Shown piece after piece: positions 13,301-26,267 of a stretch of 64,000 nucleotides of DNA. Under the pieces are notes generated by a model that was not told where the DNA came from, did not search any database, and was given only the letters and a program-made list of their open reading frames with translations. The DNA comes from Monarcha castaneiventris obscurior (Eukaryota; Chordata; Aves; Passeriformes; Monarchidae): positions 10,119,001 to 10,183,000 of the forward strand of contig JAMPIT010000884.1 in the NCBI GenBank assembly GCA_026261815.1, in the 5' to 3' direction. Made by a program: the position numbers and the translations under genes. How positions within the stretch are numbered: the stretch's first letter is position 1; the number at the start of each line of letters is the position of its first letter.

Positions 13301-14604
13301 GAATCAGACCCTGCCAAGTCCTGTGCTTCTCTTTTGCTATTTAGAGCTTTTCAGTCAAAGCAAAGCTTCTTGAAACTCAGCCAAGCAATGGAAGTTGCAA
13401 AAATTTCAGGGGTTTTTGGTCAAAAAGGTTTCAATGCTACATAAGAAAGGAGATGACACCATCAAATATAAAACCCCTGCAGCAATTTCTTTCCTGTGTA
13501 TGTCCAGGCAATTGCCCTGGTCCTTGCTCAGGCAATGCCCTGCAATGCACAAACATCAGTTCTGATCCCATATGACACGGATTTTTTCATATTTATTCTG
13601 TGCTCTTGGGGAAATAATGTCTGTGCTGGTTTTTGGTTTGATTTTTTAGACTTTATGGTAAAGAGTTTTGAATTTATTTTTCTTAGAATAGAATTTTATT
13701 TCTTTAAAATACATCTGGCTAGTTGGCATAAAATGAAACTACAGCTGGCTCAGTCCCTAGAGTTTAAAGGAATATTTCTGGTCACAGGGGATTTAGCTCA
13801 AAATTTATTTCAGGATTATGCACTCGAGGATTAAGGCAAAATAAAATTCATGCAACACTTAATATTTTATATTTAAATTTAGAACTACTTTGAAAAACAC
13901 AGCCAGAATTATTTTTTAAACTTGTAAAAGATTACTTTTCAAGTAATTCAAGTTTTAATGCTGAAGTTATCTCTGTAGAAACTGTACATATCTGTGAAAC
14001 ACCTGTTTGCATAAAATGGCAGGATTTGTTGAATTCATACTTCAAATGGGTTTCTTTGGTTTTTTATTTCTTTTCAAGAATGCACCACATTGACAATCCT
14101 AAATCTTCTTCTGCACTTAGGATGTGATTTCTGAAAGCACTTTTTTTCACATCTAACTCTAACCTACCTCAGTCCCAATAGTGGCTTAAATGGGAGCAGG
14201 ATTATGTCATCTCAGAAGACTTTTGAAAATCCAAAATCAATCCCTATTATTATCTCATTTAGACCATGATAACTCATTTTTGCAGAGTACTGAACTAACA
14301 CTCTTAAGAACACAGTTTTCCATGGCTCAAGAGGAATCTAAGATGGAAGCTTGACATCTGGATTTATAAAAGCCCAGAAATACTGGGCTTTCACCCAGGT
14401 TTGGGTGTGAGGGACCAGCTGCAGAACCAATGCCCAATGCTGTGGAGCTCACAAGGCAGGTTTTGAGCAGGTGTAAAAAGATGCAGCTCTTCTGAGACAT
14501 AATTTTCATGAAACTATGGCAGCTGAGCTCCTTCTGTCAGGCTTAAAACAACCTCTCTATCATTTACTGAATGGTTTATGGTACTCAGGGGCAGTTGGTA
14601 CCCT
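10391..14604. other. Intergenic DNA, nothing recognised
   Basis: GC-richer to about 11300, then AT-rich. The first part may include an unrecognised older repeat. No coding frame is supported. Confidence 0.55.
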
Positions 14605-15124
14605 TAGGTGAGATGCTACCTGCAGATCTGCCTCAAGCCCTGGGGTCGCAGCACAGAAAGGACGTGGAGCTGTTGGGGAGAGTTCAGAGGAGGCAGAAAG
14701 ATGACCAGAGGGATGGAGCAGCTCTTCTGGGAGGAAAGGCTGAGGGAATTTCCTTTTTTCAGCCTGGAGAAGAGAAGCTGCAGGGCGACCTCATTGTGGC
14801 CTTCCAGCGCCTGAAGGGAACCTGCAACAAAGATGGAGAGAGATTATTTACAAGGGCCTGGAATGACAAGTCAAGGGGAATGGCTTCACACTGACAGAGG
14901 GAAGCTTAGAATGGCAGTTAGGAAGAAAATCTTCCCTGTGAGGCTCTGGCACAGGCTGCCCAGAGAAGATGTGGCTGCCCCATACCTGGAAGTGTCCAAG
15001 GCCAGTTGGATGGGACTTGGAGCAAGCTGGGATAGTGGGAGGTGTCCCTGCCCATGACAGGGAGTGGGATGGGATGAGCTTTAAGGTCTCTTCCAAGCCA
15101 GACCATTCTGTGTTTCCATGATTT
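14605..15124 (+). mobile_element. CR1 LINE 3' fragment
   Basis: Seen: CR1 landmarks in order. They are an AAAGGACGTGGAGCTGTTGG-like block, TTCAGCCTGGAGAAGAGAAG, a GGCTCTGGCACAGGCTGCCC block, and the terminal TTCCAAGCCAGACCATTCTG followed by TGTTTCCATGATTTTG. The 5' end is truncated near 14605. No intact coding frame is present. Confidence 0.9.
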
Positions 15125-16585
15125 TGACATCCTGACAATCCTTAGAAGGAGCTCCTATAGAGGTCAGCACAAAGTCTGACCCTGACTTCAGTGATTCACA
15201 GAAAGCATGGTGTCCACATGATGACAAACCTCAATGCTGCCCTGATGCATCCTTGTTTCTCCCATGTGTGTGTCCAGCTCTACAGCCAACCCTGAAACTC
15301 CTGGCCACACAGTCCCCAACAGCAGCACCCGTGTGCACTTCAACCAGTCCGAGCTAACACTGCAACAGTCAGAATACTCCTCTCACCAAGCTAAACAGCA
15401 GTAGGTCAATATAATAGAGCAGTAGCAGATCGATACAGGTTTATGAGCTGACTTCTAAAAAGCAAAAGCACAAATGTAAAAATGAACTTGTTTCCTGCTT
15501 TCCAGTGTAACACCACTTTCCCTACATCACATTCAAATATTATTTTGCTCTTTCAGCCGGCTCCCACTCAAGCTGACCACAGCAAAACTAACAGCTCTTG
15601 TGACCTTCTTTGCCATATGTCAATTCATCTGAATCAAATTTTCGTATGAAACTATCCAGCTTGGATGAGGGGCACTTTTAATACTTCTTGGTAAGAAGAA
15701 CAAACAGCAGTGCTAAGAAGGACACAGCACTTCCAGGAACTAGCAAAAATAGGAGAAGCTCAGAGAAGCTCATCACACCAATGAGCAGTGTGAGACTTGA
15801 CAAACCCGTGTTAAATGGAGGAACCATGGTAGCACACTCAGCTCATTGCTTCCCTTCAGAATAGGCATTCTATAATTTTTTTTTTTCTCATCTTTAACTA
15901 AAGTTTGACTGAAACTCAACCCTGCCCATTCACTCACCCACGGCTTCACAGCCCAGTAGTTGTGTTTGAGAAGCACAAGTGGTTTTGTGCAGGGTTTGTG
16001 GATATACCCACCACGGGAGGAGGAACTATTTTTAGACATATCCTGATGCATCACTGTGTTTATGTAGAAAATTTAAAAACAGTTGGTTAGAGAAAATTTG
16101 ACTTCTCTGTTAGCACATGAGTGAGAGTTGACTCACATTTTTATTATCTGAGTGGGTCTCATGTACTGGAACCACTGTTTCCAGTAGTTGTATCTTGTAC
16201 TTCTCACATCATCAGTTCTTCCTCTGCATGTCTCTCCCACACATATTTAAACTTTCGATTATCAAGAATAAGGGAAGTGGAAACACCCTATTCATTTCAG
16301 GAGGCAAAATAAACCACTCTTTTGGGGTTAGAATCAGAACAACAATTTCAGGATATAGTTGTTAGTCAATTAGCATCTCCCAAGTGCTTTGTGTAAAGGC
16401 TTCCTGGAAGACCAAAATGAAGCCCTAGCAAGTGAAGGCTGCCATAATTTTAACAGAGAAGTCTTTGCTAAGCTATGCCAAATAAAGTAAATTATAAGTG
16501 ATATTTAAGAGATAGGTTTTTTTCAGTGTGATATTTTCACATGAAGATTAATACACTTGAGAATTTTGTTGCCTCAGAGAAGGAA
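15125..16585. other. Intergenic DNA, nothing recognised
   Basis: Unique sequence between two CR1 pieces, with a short T run near 15880. Confidence 0.6.
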
Positions 16586-16860
16586 TTACAGAATCATATC
16601 CCTGGAAGCCATCTGAAGACAGTTTATAATGCATACTCCTATTGTAGGACCAGCCCTAAATTTTTCAGTTCTCCAAAACCTTTATCTAGCCACTCTCATG
16701 TTCAGTGATAGAAATGGCACCAATTTCCTAGGCAGTCTGGTCCCAGTAATTCAGATTCTTACTATTAGTTTCTTTCTCTAATATCTATTTAAACCCAGTC
16801 CTTCTTCTAGACCCCACTGGCATAAGAACCAGAGTTTTCTTTCTCTCATTGTGACTTACT
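16586..16860 (-). mobile_element. Old, diverged CR1 fragment
   Basis: Seen: an order of weakly conserved blocks. It starts ACAGAATCATATCCCTGGAA, then has CAGTGATAGAAATGGCACCA and CCTAGGCAGTCTGGTCCCAG, followed by a T-rich stretch and CCCAGTCCTTCTTCTAG. This matches the layout of ancestral CR1 3' regions in reverse orientation. It is much more diverged than the other CR1 pieces here, so it probably predates them. The limits are approximate. Confidence 0.6.
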
Positions 16861-19800
16861 AGTCGAGTAAGAGGAAATGATTTTTCTGAAAAACAAACAC
16901 AGTGCTTGAGATTGGAAAACATGAGGCCTTTTTCATGATTTTTTCTTTGTTTCAATGTTTTCATGCATGTCTTTTCTCACTGGTTTTAGTCAAAATCATG
17001 ATGAAAAAAAGCACTGTTTTTGTTGGTGTCTCAGAAATGTAGTCCTAATCTGATTATGCAATAAATCAGAAAAGGCAGAGTACTCTCATGGGAATGAAAT
17101 GCTGGTTTCTGGACCAGAATGGTTTCAGAAAAGCAAAACATTTACATTTTTATTTGAACCAAGCTATGTGAGGCTCTCCCATCACTTGTTAGTAGTCTGG
17201 TTTTTCACCTCCAGAAACTTCAGTTTAAGTCCTGGTTTAGGTCACAGTGAGAATGACTTTGGTGGTTTGCATCCTAGTGGATTTCTGTCAACAGTGAAAA
17301 ACTACCACATAACCCTTCACAACTGGAAAGTTCTGCTTAAAAGAACGCCTGGACTGCAATATCAGAGGTCATTACAAGTCAGGACAGAAGGGTAATGCCA
17401 CAGCTGCATGGAGAATTGGGAACAGCACCTGACACAAAGAAGTCCAGGAACAAGCACTATACATTAGCTGCTGGCTTGAATTGGGACATATGTATTGTTT
17501 GTCCAAACTTAATGAGTTTTTCAAACTCACTTTGAAACAATAACTTCACCTATTATTAGAAAATATCTGATGAGATGTTGTTGTCTGAGCAATGGTGACC
17601 AGGAAAGCAATCTCAGACACTCCACTTTAAATTAAATGGTTTGGAATATGCTTTACCATCATCCCCACAGAAAATAGCTGTTAGAGAAATGATTTGTTGT
17701 ACAAAAAAATTTCTGTATGAAGGTATATTAAAAAGTTTGATACTGTTGATCTCAAGGGAAATACAAAAAATAAAGGAAATCATAGAAAATGGTGAGATGC
17801 AGATCAGAGAATGGATTTTACATTTACCATACTAAAAAAATAAGCCTAAAGTAAAATTTAAAAATGCAAATAATGTCTTTCTCACCTTCCACTCCAGTTG
17901 CCCTTTTCTCCTTCAGTCACACACCCAGAGAAAAAAAAAAAAAAGTCCTTCTCAGCTGCTCTGCCAACACATAGACACAAAAAGAAGTAGAAGCACTCTT
18001 GTTTATAGGCAGACGCCAAGCACAGGCTTCTCAGTTCAGGTGTTCCAAAGCTGCAGATGCCAAGTGAAAGAGCTCCCTGTCCTGTAACCCAAAGGACTAA
18101 GAGGATTTCCCACCAACTTTTTTTGAAAGTTCACAAGTGCTTTTGGACTAGAGATGAAAAGATTTTTCCCCCCCCCCATGGGAGTATCTGAGGAAAAACC
18201 AAATGGAAATGAACAGAGTTTTGTGCTGTGAGTGTGGATGTCACTTCAGGCACTGGCAAAAGGCTGGGAATTAAATCACCCATGCTGGACTTTGCAGCTT
18301 TTATTAAATAGGACCAGAACAATTGTGCTTTTTTTGTTTGTTTGTTTGTTTTGGTACCACAGTTGCACTAGAAGATTGTACCCCCCATGGCAGGGGGGTT
18401 GGAACTATATTATCTTTAAGGACTTTAAGGTCTAACCATTCTATGATTTTGTGATTTAGAGGACAAAATGACTAAGTAAAAAATTAGTTTTCCTGAGTTT
18501 CTGGTGTGTCTAAAGGGAGACTGGAGTCATGCGAAAAGTCACATGCATCTCAGCAGAATATCAGCCATGAACAGGGAAGCTAGAGTGACCCACATAATCT
18601 TAAAAAATGGGCTGGCACTCCAATCTTTCAATAAAATTTATTAAAAACATGGAAACAACCCCCATGAGAACTATGGCATTTGTTTTATCATTCATTTGCA
18701 AATATCAGTTTTAAATATCTATTTTTCTGATGCTTTATCTATAGGTTATTTTCTGAAGAATTCAAGTTCAAAATACATTCCACCTTGATAACAGCTTTCT
18801 CATGCAGTGAAATCTACTACATAATACAGTAACCCTAACAAATATGTTCTTAAAATAGTTTTCATCTACTTTTTAAATTTCACATTATTGATATCCACAG
18901 CCCATAGCAGAATGCCAGCTGTGGAACTGGATCAAAATCCAATTCTCCAGTCCCTTATGAAGGGGACAATAGATATTCAACTATGTATCAGCTGAGGAGA
19001 GGTAGAAGAGTTTGTATTCTCAGCAATAAGATTGATGGATTTATGGGAACAGTGAAATAAAAATTAATGTAAATGTAGCAAGAGTTAAAAACCATACATT
19101 ATTCTATTTTAAAATGGAAACACAAGAAAGCAGATCTTGGTAAACAAGTGAAATGTCCTTAAAGCAAAAGGCTCTTGAAAGCCGCTTCACAGCAAGAGTG
19201 AAGGTTCTACACAGTTCAAGTTCTGTGTTTGCTAATGTCCACCTCAGAAACATCAGGGATCAGCTTGATGCATTTGAAGGCACTGATCACAATCCCGTGA
19301 ACTGCTGTATCAGCTGTGTGCACAATTTAAGAGCTTGAACCTAACCAGGCCTCAAGCCTTCAAGGAGAGGATTGACCCCACTAGTGAGCTCCTGCTTCAT
19401 AATCCCATTTAAAGCATTTATTTTTTAATGAAAAGTAACAGAAGCCTTGATTCTTTTGAAGCATTCAATTCCTCATAGTGACTTTTTCCGCAAGAATATA
19501 AATTACCAGATGGGATTTCTGCACCGAATTCCACTTCAGACAATAGCAGCTTGATGAAGACCTACATGCACTTTTGCGTTGAAATGCTATTGCCAATGTC
19601 TTGCTGTGCTGCCATTTTGAGCTTGAAAATAGATACATTTCAGGAACTGTAAAATGTTCTTGAGCATGTTCAGGACCTGCAACAATCTGCAACATGTAGG
19701 AATTGAATCAGCATGGTAAACTTCTGTTTGGAGCCCATTAAAGTCAAACTTACTGGAACAGCTTGCTTCCAAATACAGTACAAATGTAGATCGAATGCAA

Positions 19801-20626
19801 TGATCAGATAATAAGATCAAAAACACAGAGGAAGTGCTTTCTTCCAAAACACATAATTAAATTGTAGACCTCACTGATACTGGAGGCTTTGGGATTGAGA
19901 TAAAAAAACCCATCAGATAAATACAATGCATCTGTCAGTAGCTATATAAAACAGGAGTGCAGACTGAACCTCTGGCTGGGAGAAGCACTAAGACAAGTAC
20001 TTAAAGTATAATACAAAATTTCAAGGGGATTCCTGTGCAGAGACATGTTCTTTTTTCTCCTGTCCTGTTCAGGAGCAAGTCGACAATCAGAAAGGCAGCA
20101 CATAGTGGTATGGAAAAAGTTGCATAAAATTGCAGCCTCCTTCTTTCCTTAGTCATTATGGAAGTGCTAAGCTTTTTGCCTCCAAGACCATAGCTGTCAC
20201 CTGAGGAGGGGTCATTGCAAGCAACAAGCTTTGTCATCAAGCCAAGAAGGGTTATGGCAAAGATTACATGAGCCCCATCTTTACTGGCTGCACACATTAG
20301 AAGAATTGTCTTTAAAAAACAAAAAGATGTGGGAACTTACTGGCTTTTCCTTCCCCTTGCTTATCAGTCACACCTGCAGCTGGAATCAGTAGGAACAAAT
20401 GGGATTGCCACTACCTGGGGCTTCCCCAGTAGCCAGCATGGGTAAGTTATACACTGTAGTCACTATTTCCTGGCTGCAGGGCAATTGTTTACTGCACGTT
20501 ATTTACACAACAGAATTCTGCAAAGACAAGAAAAGTCTGGGTCTGCATGTGAATTTGCTCAGATAAATACACCGTCCTACTTCTTTAAAGCAACTTTTCT
20601 ACTAAATTGACTCCCTGGGCCATTCC
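16861..20626. other. Intergenic DNA with only a short CR1 tail
   Basis: Apart from the CR1 tail at 18385-18462, an A14 run (17931-17944) and a TTTG-rich run (18329-18353), I see no structure. Confidence 0.6.
18385..18462 (+). mobile_element. CR1 LINE, short 3' terminal fragment
   Basis: Seen: CATGGCAGGGGGGTTGGAAC, then TTATCTTTAAGG and a CCATTCTATGATTTTGTGAT tail. This is the standard last 80 bases of bird CR1 elements. Directly upstream is a T/TTTG-rich stretch (18329-18353). Confidence 0.85.
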
Positions 20627-21040
20627 ATAGAATCATAGATCCATTCAGGTTGGAAAAGACATCCAAGGTCATTGAGTCCAGCCTGTGACTGATCCCCACA
20701 TTGCCACCCAGACCAGAGCACTGAGTGCCACGTCCAGTTGTTCCTTGGACACCTCCAGGGATGGGGACTCTACCACCTCCCTGGGCCATCTCTGCCAATG
20801 CCTGACCACCCTTTCAGTGAAGAAATTCCTCCTGATGTCCAACCTGAACCTCTCCTGGCACAGCTTGGGGTTGTTTCTTTTTGTCCTGTCCCTTGTTCCT
20901 GGGAGCAGAGCCTGATACCCACCAGCTGCACCCTCCTGTCAGGGAGCTGTGGAGAGCCAGAAGGTCCCCTTGAGCCTCCTTTTCTTCAGGCTGAGCCCCA
21001 CCAGCTCCCCCAGCTACTCTGCACAGGACTGACTCTCTAG
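20627..21040 (-). mobile_element. CR1 LINE 3' fragment
   Basis: Seen: the reverse-complement 3' tail ATAGAATCATAGATCCATTC, then AGGTTGGAAAAGACATCCAA, followed by the block ending TTCAGTGAAGAAATTCCTCC and the CTGTCAGGGAGCTGTGGAGA region. It is about 95% identical by eye to the copy at 46022-46485 in the same orientation, so the two belong to one subfamily. The 5' side fades near 21040. Confidence 0.92.
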
Positions 21041-22690
21041 ACCCTTTACCATAGTCCTAATGTGATATCATAGCTCTTCCAGAGTCAATGAGAAAAATCT
21101 ATAAAATGTAACTCCACATATACTATTTCAGTGCAGACTGGATGCCGAAGTGTCAGATTGGACAAACAATTAAGATTTTGTAGGCTTTACTCCCAATGAT
21201 AAGAATGGCTGAATGAGCTGGATGGGGAAGAATTGGAGCATTATGAGACTTGTGTTTGTCTTTCTGCAATTACAGGGGAGAATTTAGATGAAACCATTCT
21301 GCTGTCTGTGGCTTTAATGAAGACCACTTGCCTAGCCTAATCAAAAAAACAAAAAGTATATAGTTGAGATCCAAAAATATCTTGGTTTAATGACGCACAC
21401 AGGCAGAAGTTTGTAAGTGGGTAAACTTCCTTGCTGTACAGCCTCAGTGCACCTGTGCAACAGCTGGGTTTAATCTGTCGAGGACTGTATTTTCGGAGCC
21501 ATTGCCAGATTTTATGCTGGAAGCAGAATACTGCCCCACCCAGCCATGTTCCAGTCCACAAACTACTTTTAACATTTCAGCAAGGGTAGAACAATTCTAT
21601 TCTGTGGGTTAAAGAAATCCAGGGATGATCTATGTGTTGTTGCGTGTTTAAAGAGAAGAAAAGAAAGAAAAAAAAAAAGAGGGCAGTTCAGCCAACAAGA
21701 AAACAACCTAATCATCTGGTCTGGTGCAGCAAACAGAACATCTAGACTTACCAATAAACATGATTGATACTTGTGCTACATTCATTACAGAACAGTACGG
21801 ACAAACAGGATTCTGATCAATACCAGCTAAGTTTATAATTTTCAGAGTTTCATTAGAAATAAGATCTGCACTTCTTCCATATCTTTCAACAGTTACATGT
21901 ATTAATAGTCTGCATCAACAAACATACAGACATAGACATAAAGATCAAATACTCTGTCCAAGGGCCAAGCACAAATAACTATCAGCAAATGACAGAAGGG
22001 TAAATAAACAAGGCTCTAAAGCCTACAGGCTTTCCCAGCAGCGATTTAGGAAACCTATCTTTGGACACTTCTTTCCTCCTCCCCCTCCAGTTGTGGGTAA
22101 GATCTTGATACCACTGACCTAAGTGGAGCCAGGTTTTTAACCGTTAGCCTTGCCATACACATCCATCTGTTAAACAGATGGTATGAGATCAGGGTATGAT
22201 CTCAGACCTTCTCAGGCAGAATATCAAACCTCAAAGCATCTAGAGAAAAGGATCTGCATGTGACAAGACCACCTCGGCACTACTGCTTCACCATGAAGAC
22301 AAGAGGAGCTCTCTTTTCCAAAATTGCAGAAGGCAGGTTTTTCAAAAAGGACCATAAAAATGATGGTTGGCCTGCTCTGTAAGATCTGACACTGCAGGAC
22401 ACTATCCCTAAGGTTCGACACACTCCTTGATACACTGCCCCTTCTCCCTTCTATTTTTGAAGCCACTCTTCTAGCATTGAAGATTGCTGGACAGAAAAGT
22501 GAAACACATAATAGAATTAAGCAAAATTATTACTGAAAAAATAAACCCTCCTTAACACCGTGATTAAACTGCCAGTTTATGGCCATCTGGAAAAGTTATT
22601 CCACCAACAGTCAGTCCAGTCTACTGATGCTTCCTACCCATTCAGATGCTAATGTAGCATCTCAGTGCTACTTGGCAATGTTCTGCGCTA
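21041..22690. other. Intergenic DNA
   Basis: Contains a GAAA/A-rich tract (about 21652-21678) and the paired inverted repeats at 22163-22204. No gene was recognised. Confidence 0.6.
22163..22204. repeat. Two adjacent small inverted repeats
   Basis: First: CCATCTGT, TAA spacer, ACAGATGG (22163-22181). Second: TGAGATCA, 5-base spacer, TGATCTCA (22184-22204). Both have perfect 8-bp arms and are 2 bp apart. Confidence 0.9.
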
Positions 22691-23217
22691 TAAATCACAA
22701 AATCATTTAGGCTGGAGAAGATCTCTAAAAACATCAAGTCCAATTGTTAACCTAACACTGCCAAGGCCACCACTAAACCATGACCCCAAGTGCCATATCT
22801 ATGACTTTTAAATATGTGCAGGGATAATGACTTCACCATTCTCTGGGCAGCCTGTTTGAATGCTTGACAACCCTTTCTATGAAGAAATTTTCCTTAATGG
22901 CCAACTGAACCTCCCCTGTCACAGCTTGTGGCCATTTCCCCATGTCCTGTCTCTCGTTATTTGGGAGAACAGACCAATCCCAATCTGGCTGCACCCTCCT
23001 GTCAGGGAGTTATAGAGAGCGAGAAGGTCCCTCTGAGCCTCCTTTTCTCCAGGCTGAGCCCCCCCAGCTCCCTTAGCTGCTCCTGGTACTCCAGCCCCTT
23101 CCCCAGCTCCCTTCTCTTCTCTGGACACACTCCAGCCCCTCAATGTCTTTCTTGCAGTGAGGGGCCCAGAACTGCCCAAGGGATTTGCAGTGCCTCAGCA
23201 GTGCCAGCATAGGGACA
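22691..23217 (-). mobile_element. CR1 LINE 3' fragment (copy A of a near-identical inverted pair)
   Basis: Seen: a degenerate 3' end (ATAAATCACAAAATCATTTA, then GGCTGGAGAAGATCTCTAAA). Next comes an old, diverged stretch, then the sharp block 22905-23161. That block equals, in inverted orientation, 49837-50094 with no substitutions. Further right (23162-23217) homology continues but is again diverged. The copy is therefore a mosaic of old and apparently refreshed sequence. Confidence 0.9.
22905..23161. repeat. Inverted-repeat block, copy A (257 bp, no substitutions against copy B)
   Basis: Base-by-base comparison with 49837-50094 (reverse complement) shows no substitutions and one length difference in a G run (7 against 8 G). 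Flanking homologous CR1 sequence on both sides differs at roughly a quarter or more of positions. Confidence 0.9.
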
Positions 23218-25669
23218 CTTCCCCTTTCTATCAGTTACAGATCAACGTCCTCTTGTCTGTGGCCCATCTCATACAAAGTGAAGCTGCTCCTCTCAAGGGA
23301 CTGATGAAAACTCATTCCACGAGCTATGACATTCCATTGGTTAGACATCCATCAAGGGCTGGGACCCTGGATTGCGTTCCTTGTTTTGGGGCCTAATTAT
23401 ATGTGACCTCAAGTGCCATCGTAACCACAGCAATTAAGAATCCGCCTGAGCCCAGTGACCAGGACCAAGCTCTGGGAGAAGCTCTGCTTTAGATCAAAAA
23501 AGGTCACTCAAGGCTGAATGAAGTGGGAACACTTGCTTTTCATTTTAACGAGTGAGAGGGAGGGCAAGTAGCTGCAGTTGACCTGAAACAAATATTTTTT
23601 CTCTAAGTTTTGCTGAACTGGGAAATCAACTTTTCACAAAGCCCTTAATCAACACAGGCTTTCATCTCAAACACAGATGGATAAACCCCCCCCATTGCAT
23701 ATTGCATTTTTTTCCTTAGAAATACTATTATTTTCTTCCTCTGTTCCATTTTTCCTGGGAATTAGCTTCACTTACTCTAACCTGAAAGTTTGAGTTTAGA
23801 CACTTAGAGGTGCAAGGTGAGATCCCTAATCCACTAGTGCAGCAGCTCTATGGAAATTAGAAAACCTTCTCCTTTTAAAGATTTATCAATGAGTTCCAGT
23901 TAATCAAGCACAAAAGAAGGATCTCAGCCTGCATATAATTTTACGCTAGAAGGAAAAGCAACTTACCAGACATATGCATTAAAAAATAAAAAGTAAGCAA
24001 AACCCCAACCCTTTGCCCCAATAAACTAGCAGATTTCTGAGTTGTTGAGGCGGTGGGGTGAGGAGATGACGCTGAATTCCCATGGTGTGAGAATATGTGC
24101 ACACCAATTACATCTTGAAACATCCAACTCATGGTATTATTTGGAGGACGAAAGTTTCACCACAATAGAATGTGAGAGGGTCTTTCTGTCAGTGACAAGC
24201 CCTTTCACATGTCTTTTCCCTGAAAAGAAAGGAATGCCAGCACACCGAGTCACTTCTGCATCTCCTGTCACCATATTTTTCTTTCCCATGCTCATCTCAG
24301 CCAGCTGTGACATTGTCCCAGGTCATCTTTATTTGAACAGCTTGATGGTATTCTGGAGCAGCAAGGTGGCCCTGCCAGGCAATTCCCATCCTCATCCATG
24401 GCTTTTGCTGGTCTCGGCCATATTTCATCACACAGATTTGCAGGGACGGACAGACTGACTTAGATAGCTGGTGGATGGTAGAGCTCTGAAAGTAAACTCA
24501 GACTCTAAACTTCATTTGTTCATGGTTTAGCTCTTCTCAAGGGCTTCAAAGCAAAAATTAGCACGTTTTCTCACAAAATTTCCTTAACAACAAGCTCTGC
24601 AGAAATTCCTTTTGCACAAATTCCCAAGATGTTGCAGTTTCAACACAGCTTTATGCAAATCTCATTTTTAAATGGCAGCTCTGATTCTTTTACTCACCTT
24701 TGCTTTCATGAAGCAACGAGATTTTGGCAATTGACATTGGGGTGCTCACCATGTCAGCTGTGACTCCTATATTACCACACTATTTTTTTGTTCAAATATT
24801 TATCTTAACAATACCCCTGAATGGCTAAGAAGCGTTTTGAATTTCCTATTTGTAAAACAGGAATTAGGGAACCATCCCCAACAAACCCACAATAAAAGGC
24901 AAAGTCTGAACATAAGCAACTAAGGTCCTCAAGGCAAATTTGGACTCAAAATCTGAGCACATTTTTCTCAAACACACTGTCTAGACAAAACATTTTTCAG
25001 TAAAAAACCCAATAAATAATACAAGTAATGTAAGTATAAGTAATAATTATTAAGTAATATTTAGGTTTTCCCACTATACTTGCACAAGACTGAAATCTTC
25101 TCATCAGAAAAGAGAAGTTTTATTCTTATCTAATGGAAAAGCCTGCTTGGGAATTACATACTAGGAGGAGTCTTTAGGTCTAAAATTGTTAAAGGAATCT
25201 GAGCATACCAAAAACATGCTTCCTATATTGGGTTCAATCCCAAACTCAACTGACTTTGTTTTCAGCATCTAAAGAAAATGTATTCAAATTTGTTCAGTTT
25301 TGTCTGAACAGGAGTCACTGGACCTACTTGGGTTGAATAACTGTGATGGGGGAAGAACTGCATTGACATGAGAAAATAAAAGTTGCCAGTCTTAGAACAC
25401 AAGGCTGCATTGCCCAGAAGATACAAGCACTGTAGGGATGGAACCATAAATGGTAGATTCTCTAGCCACAGGCAGGTGTAATAGCACATGTTACTGTCCC
25501 AAAGCTCCCGCCATCAGGATGCTCATTCCCAAGACAGGAGCCAAAACTCCTGTAGAAAATTACTCCCAGATTATTTGCATCTACTCAGACAATTGCATTC
25601 AGTATGTAAAAATCTTGACTGGCATTAAGAAAAGCAGATGACTTTGGCCAAGACCTCCCTTTGCCAGAA

Positions 25670-25774
25670 GTGACAACTCGGTGTCTCTCAGCTCCAAGCC
25701 TTGCTCTCAACTCTGCAGCTCAGTGACAACTCGCTCAGTGTGTCTCAGCTCCAAGCCTCACTCTCAGCTCTCCA
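25670..25774 (+). repeat. 53-bp tandem duplication
   Basis: GTGACAACTCG starts at both 25670 and 25723. Each is followed by CTCAGCTCCAAGCC and a CTCTCA-rich end, with small indels and substitutions between the copies. Confidence 0.88.
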
Positions 25775-26267
25775 TCCTCTCATTGTGCAGTAAGTTCAGT
25801 TGTGACTGAGGTAAGTAGTGTTGGCAACCACCAGGCCATATCATCGTAATTCCTGTGCAGCTGCTCAGAACTCTAGGCCTCTTCACTGCACTGAGCCTGC
25901 AACCAAAACAAATTGTTTGTTTCTTTCTGACCACAAGAAGTAGTCTGGTTTCATTGTTTTCTTTGGCCACGTTGCCTGACTAAAACCATGCTATAATGCT
26001 AGGAACTCCATGCAGCCCCCTCTGGAGCTAAAGCAGTTTACAGTTCTGACTGACAAAGCAAAATAATTCAAAACTGCTTTCATGGCCATGGCACTCACCA
26101 AGCAAGCCTTCTTTGTACCCCTCACTTATACACTGAACTCCCCCATGAGCATGAAAGTGAAGATACTCGATGAAGGGTTTTGAAGGACGGCATGAGAAAG
26201 GGTTTCCAGGGACCTGTAGTGCACAACACAGGAATACTTGAGCTAGCATGGGAATGGAATGCCACAC

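Noticed and set aside
22919..23179. Identical peptide encoded at 22.9 kb (minus) and 49.9 kb (plus), first looked like a conserved small protein
   Set aside because: The identity is at the DNA level and lies in a CR1 3' region. It is explained by the shared repeat block, not by protein conservation.
24042..24458. 138-codon plus-strand open frame
   Set aside because: Protein is compositionally odd (many F, S, H), shows no motif and has no splice or promoter context.
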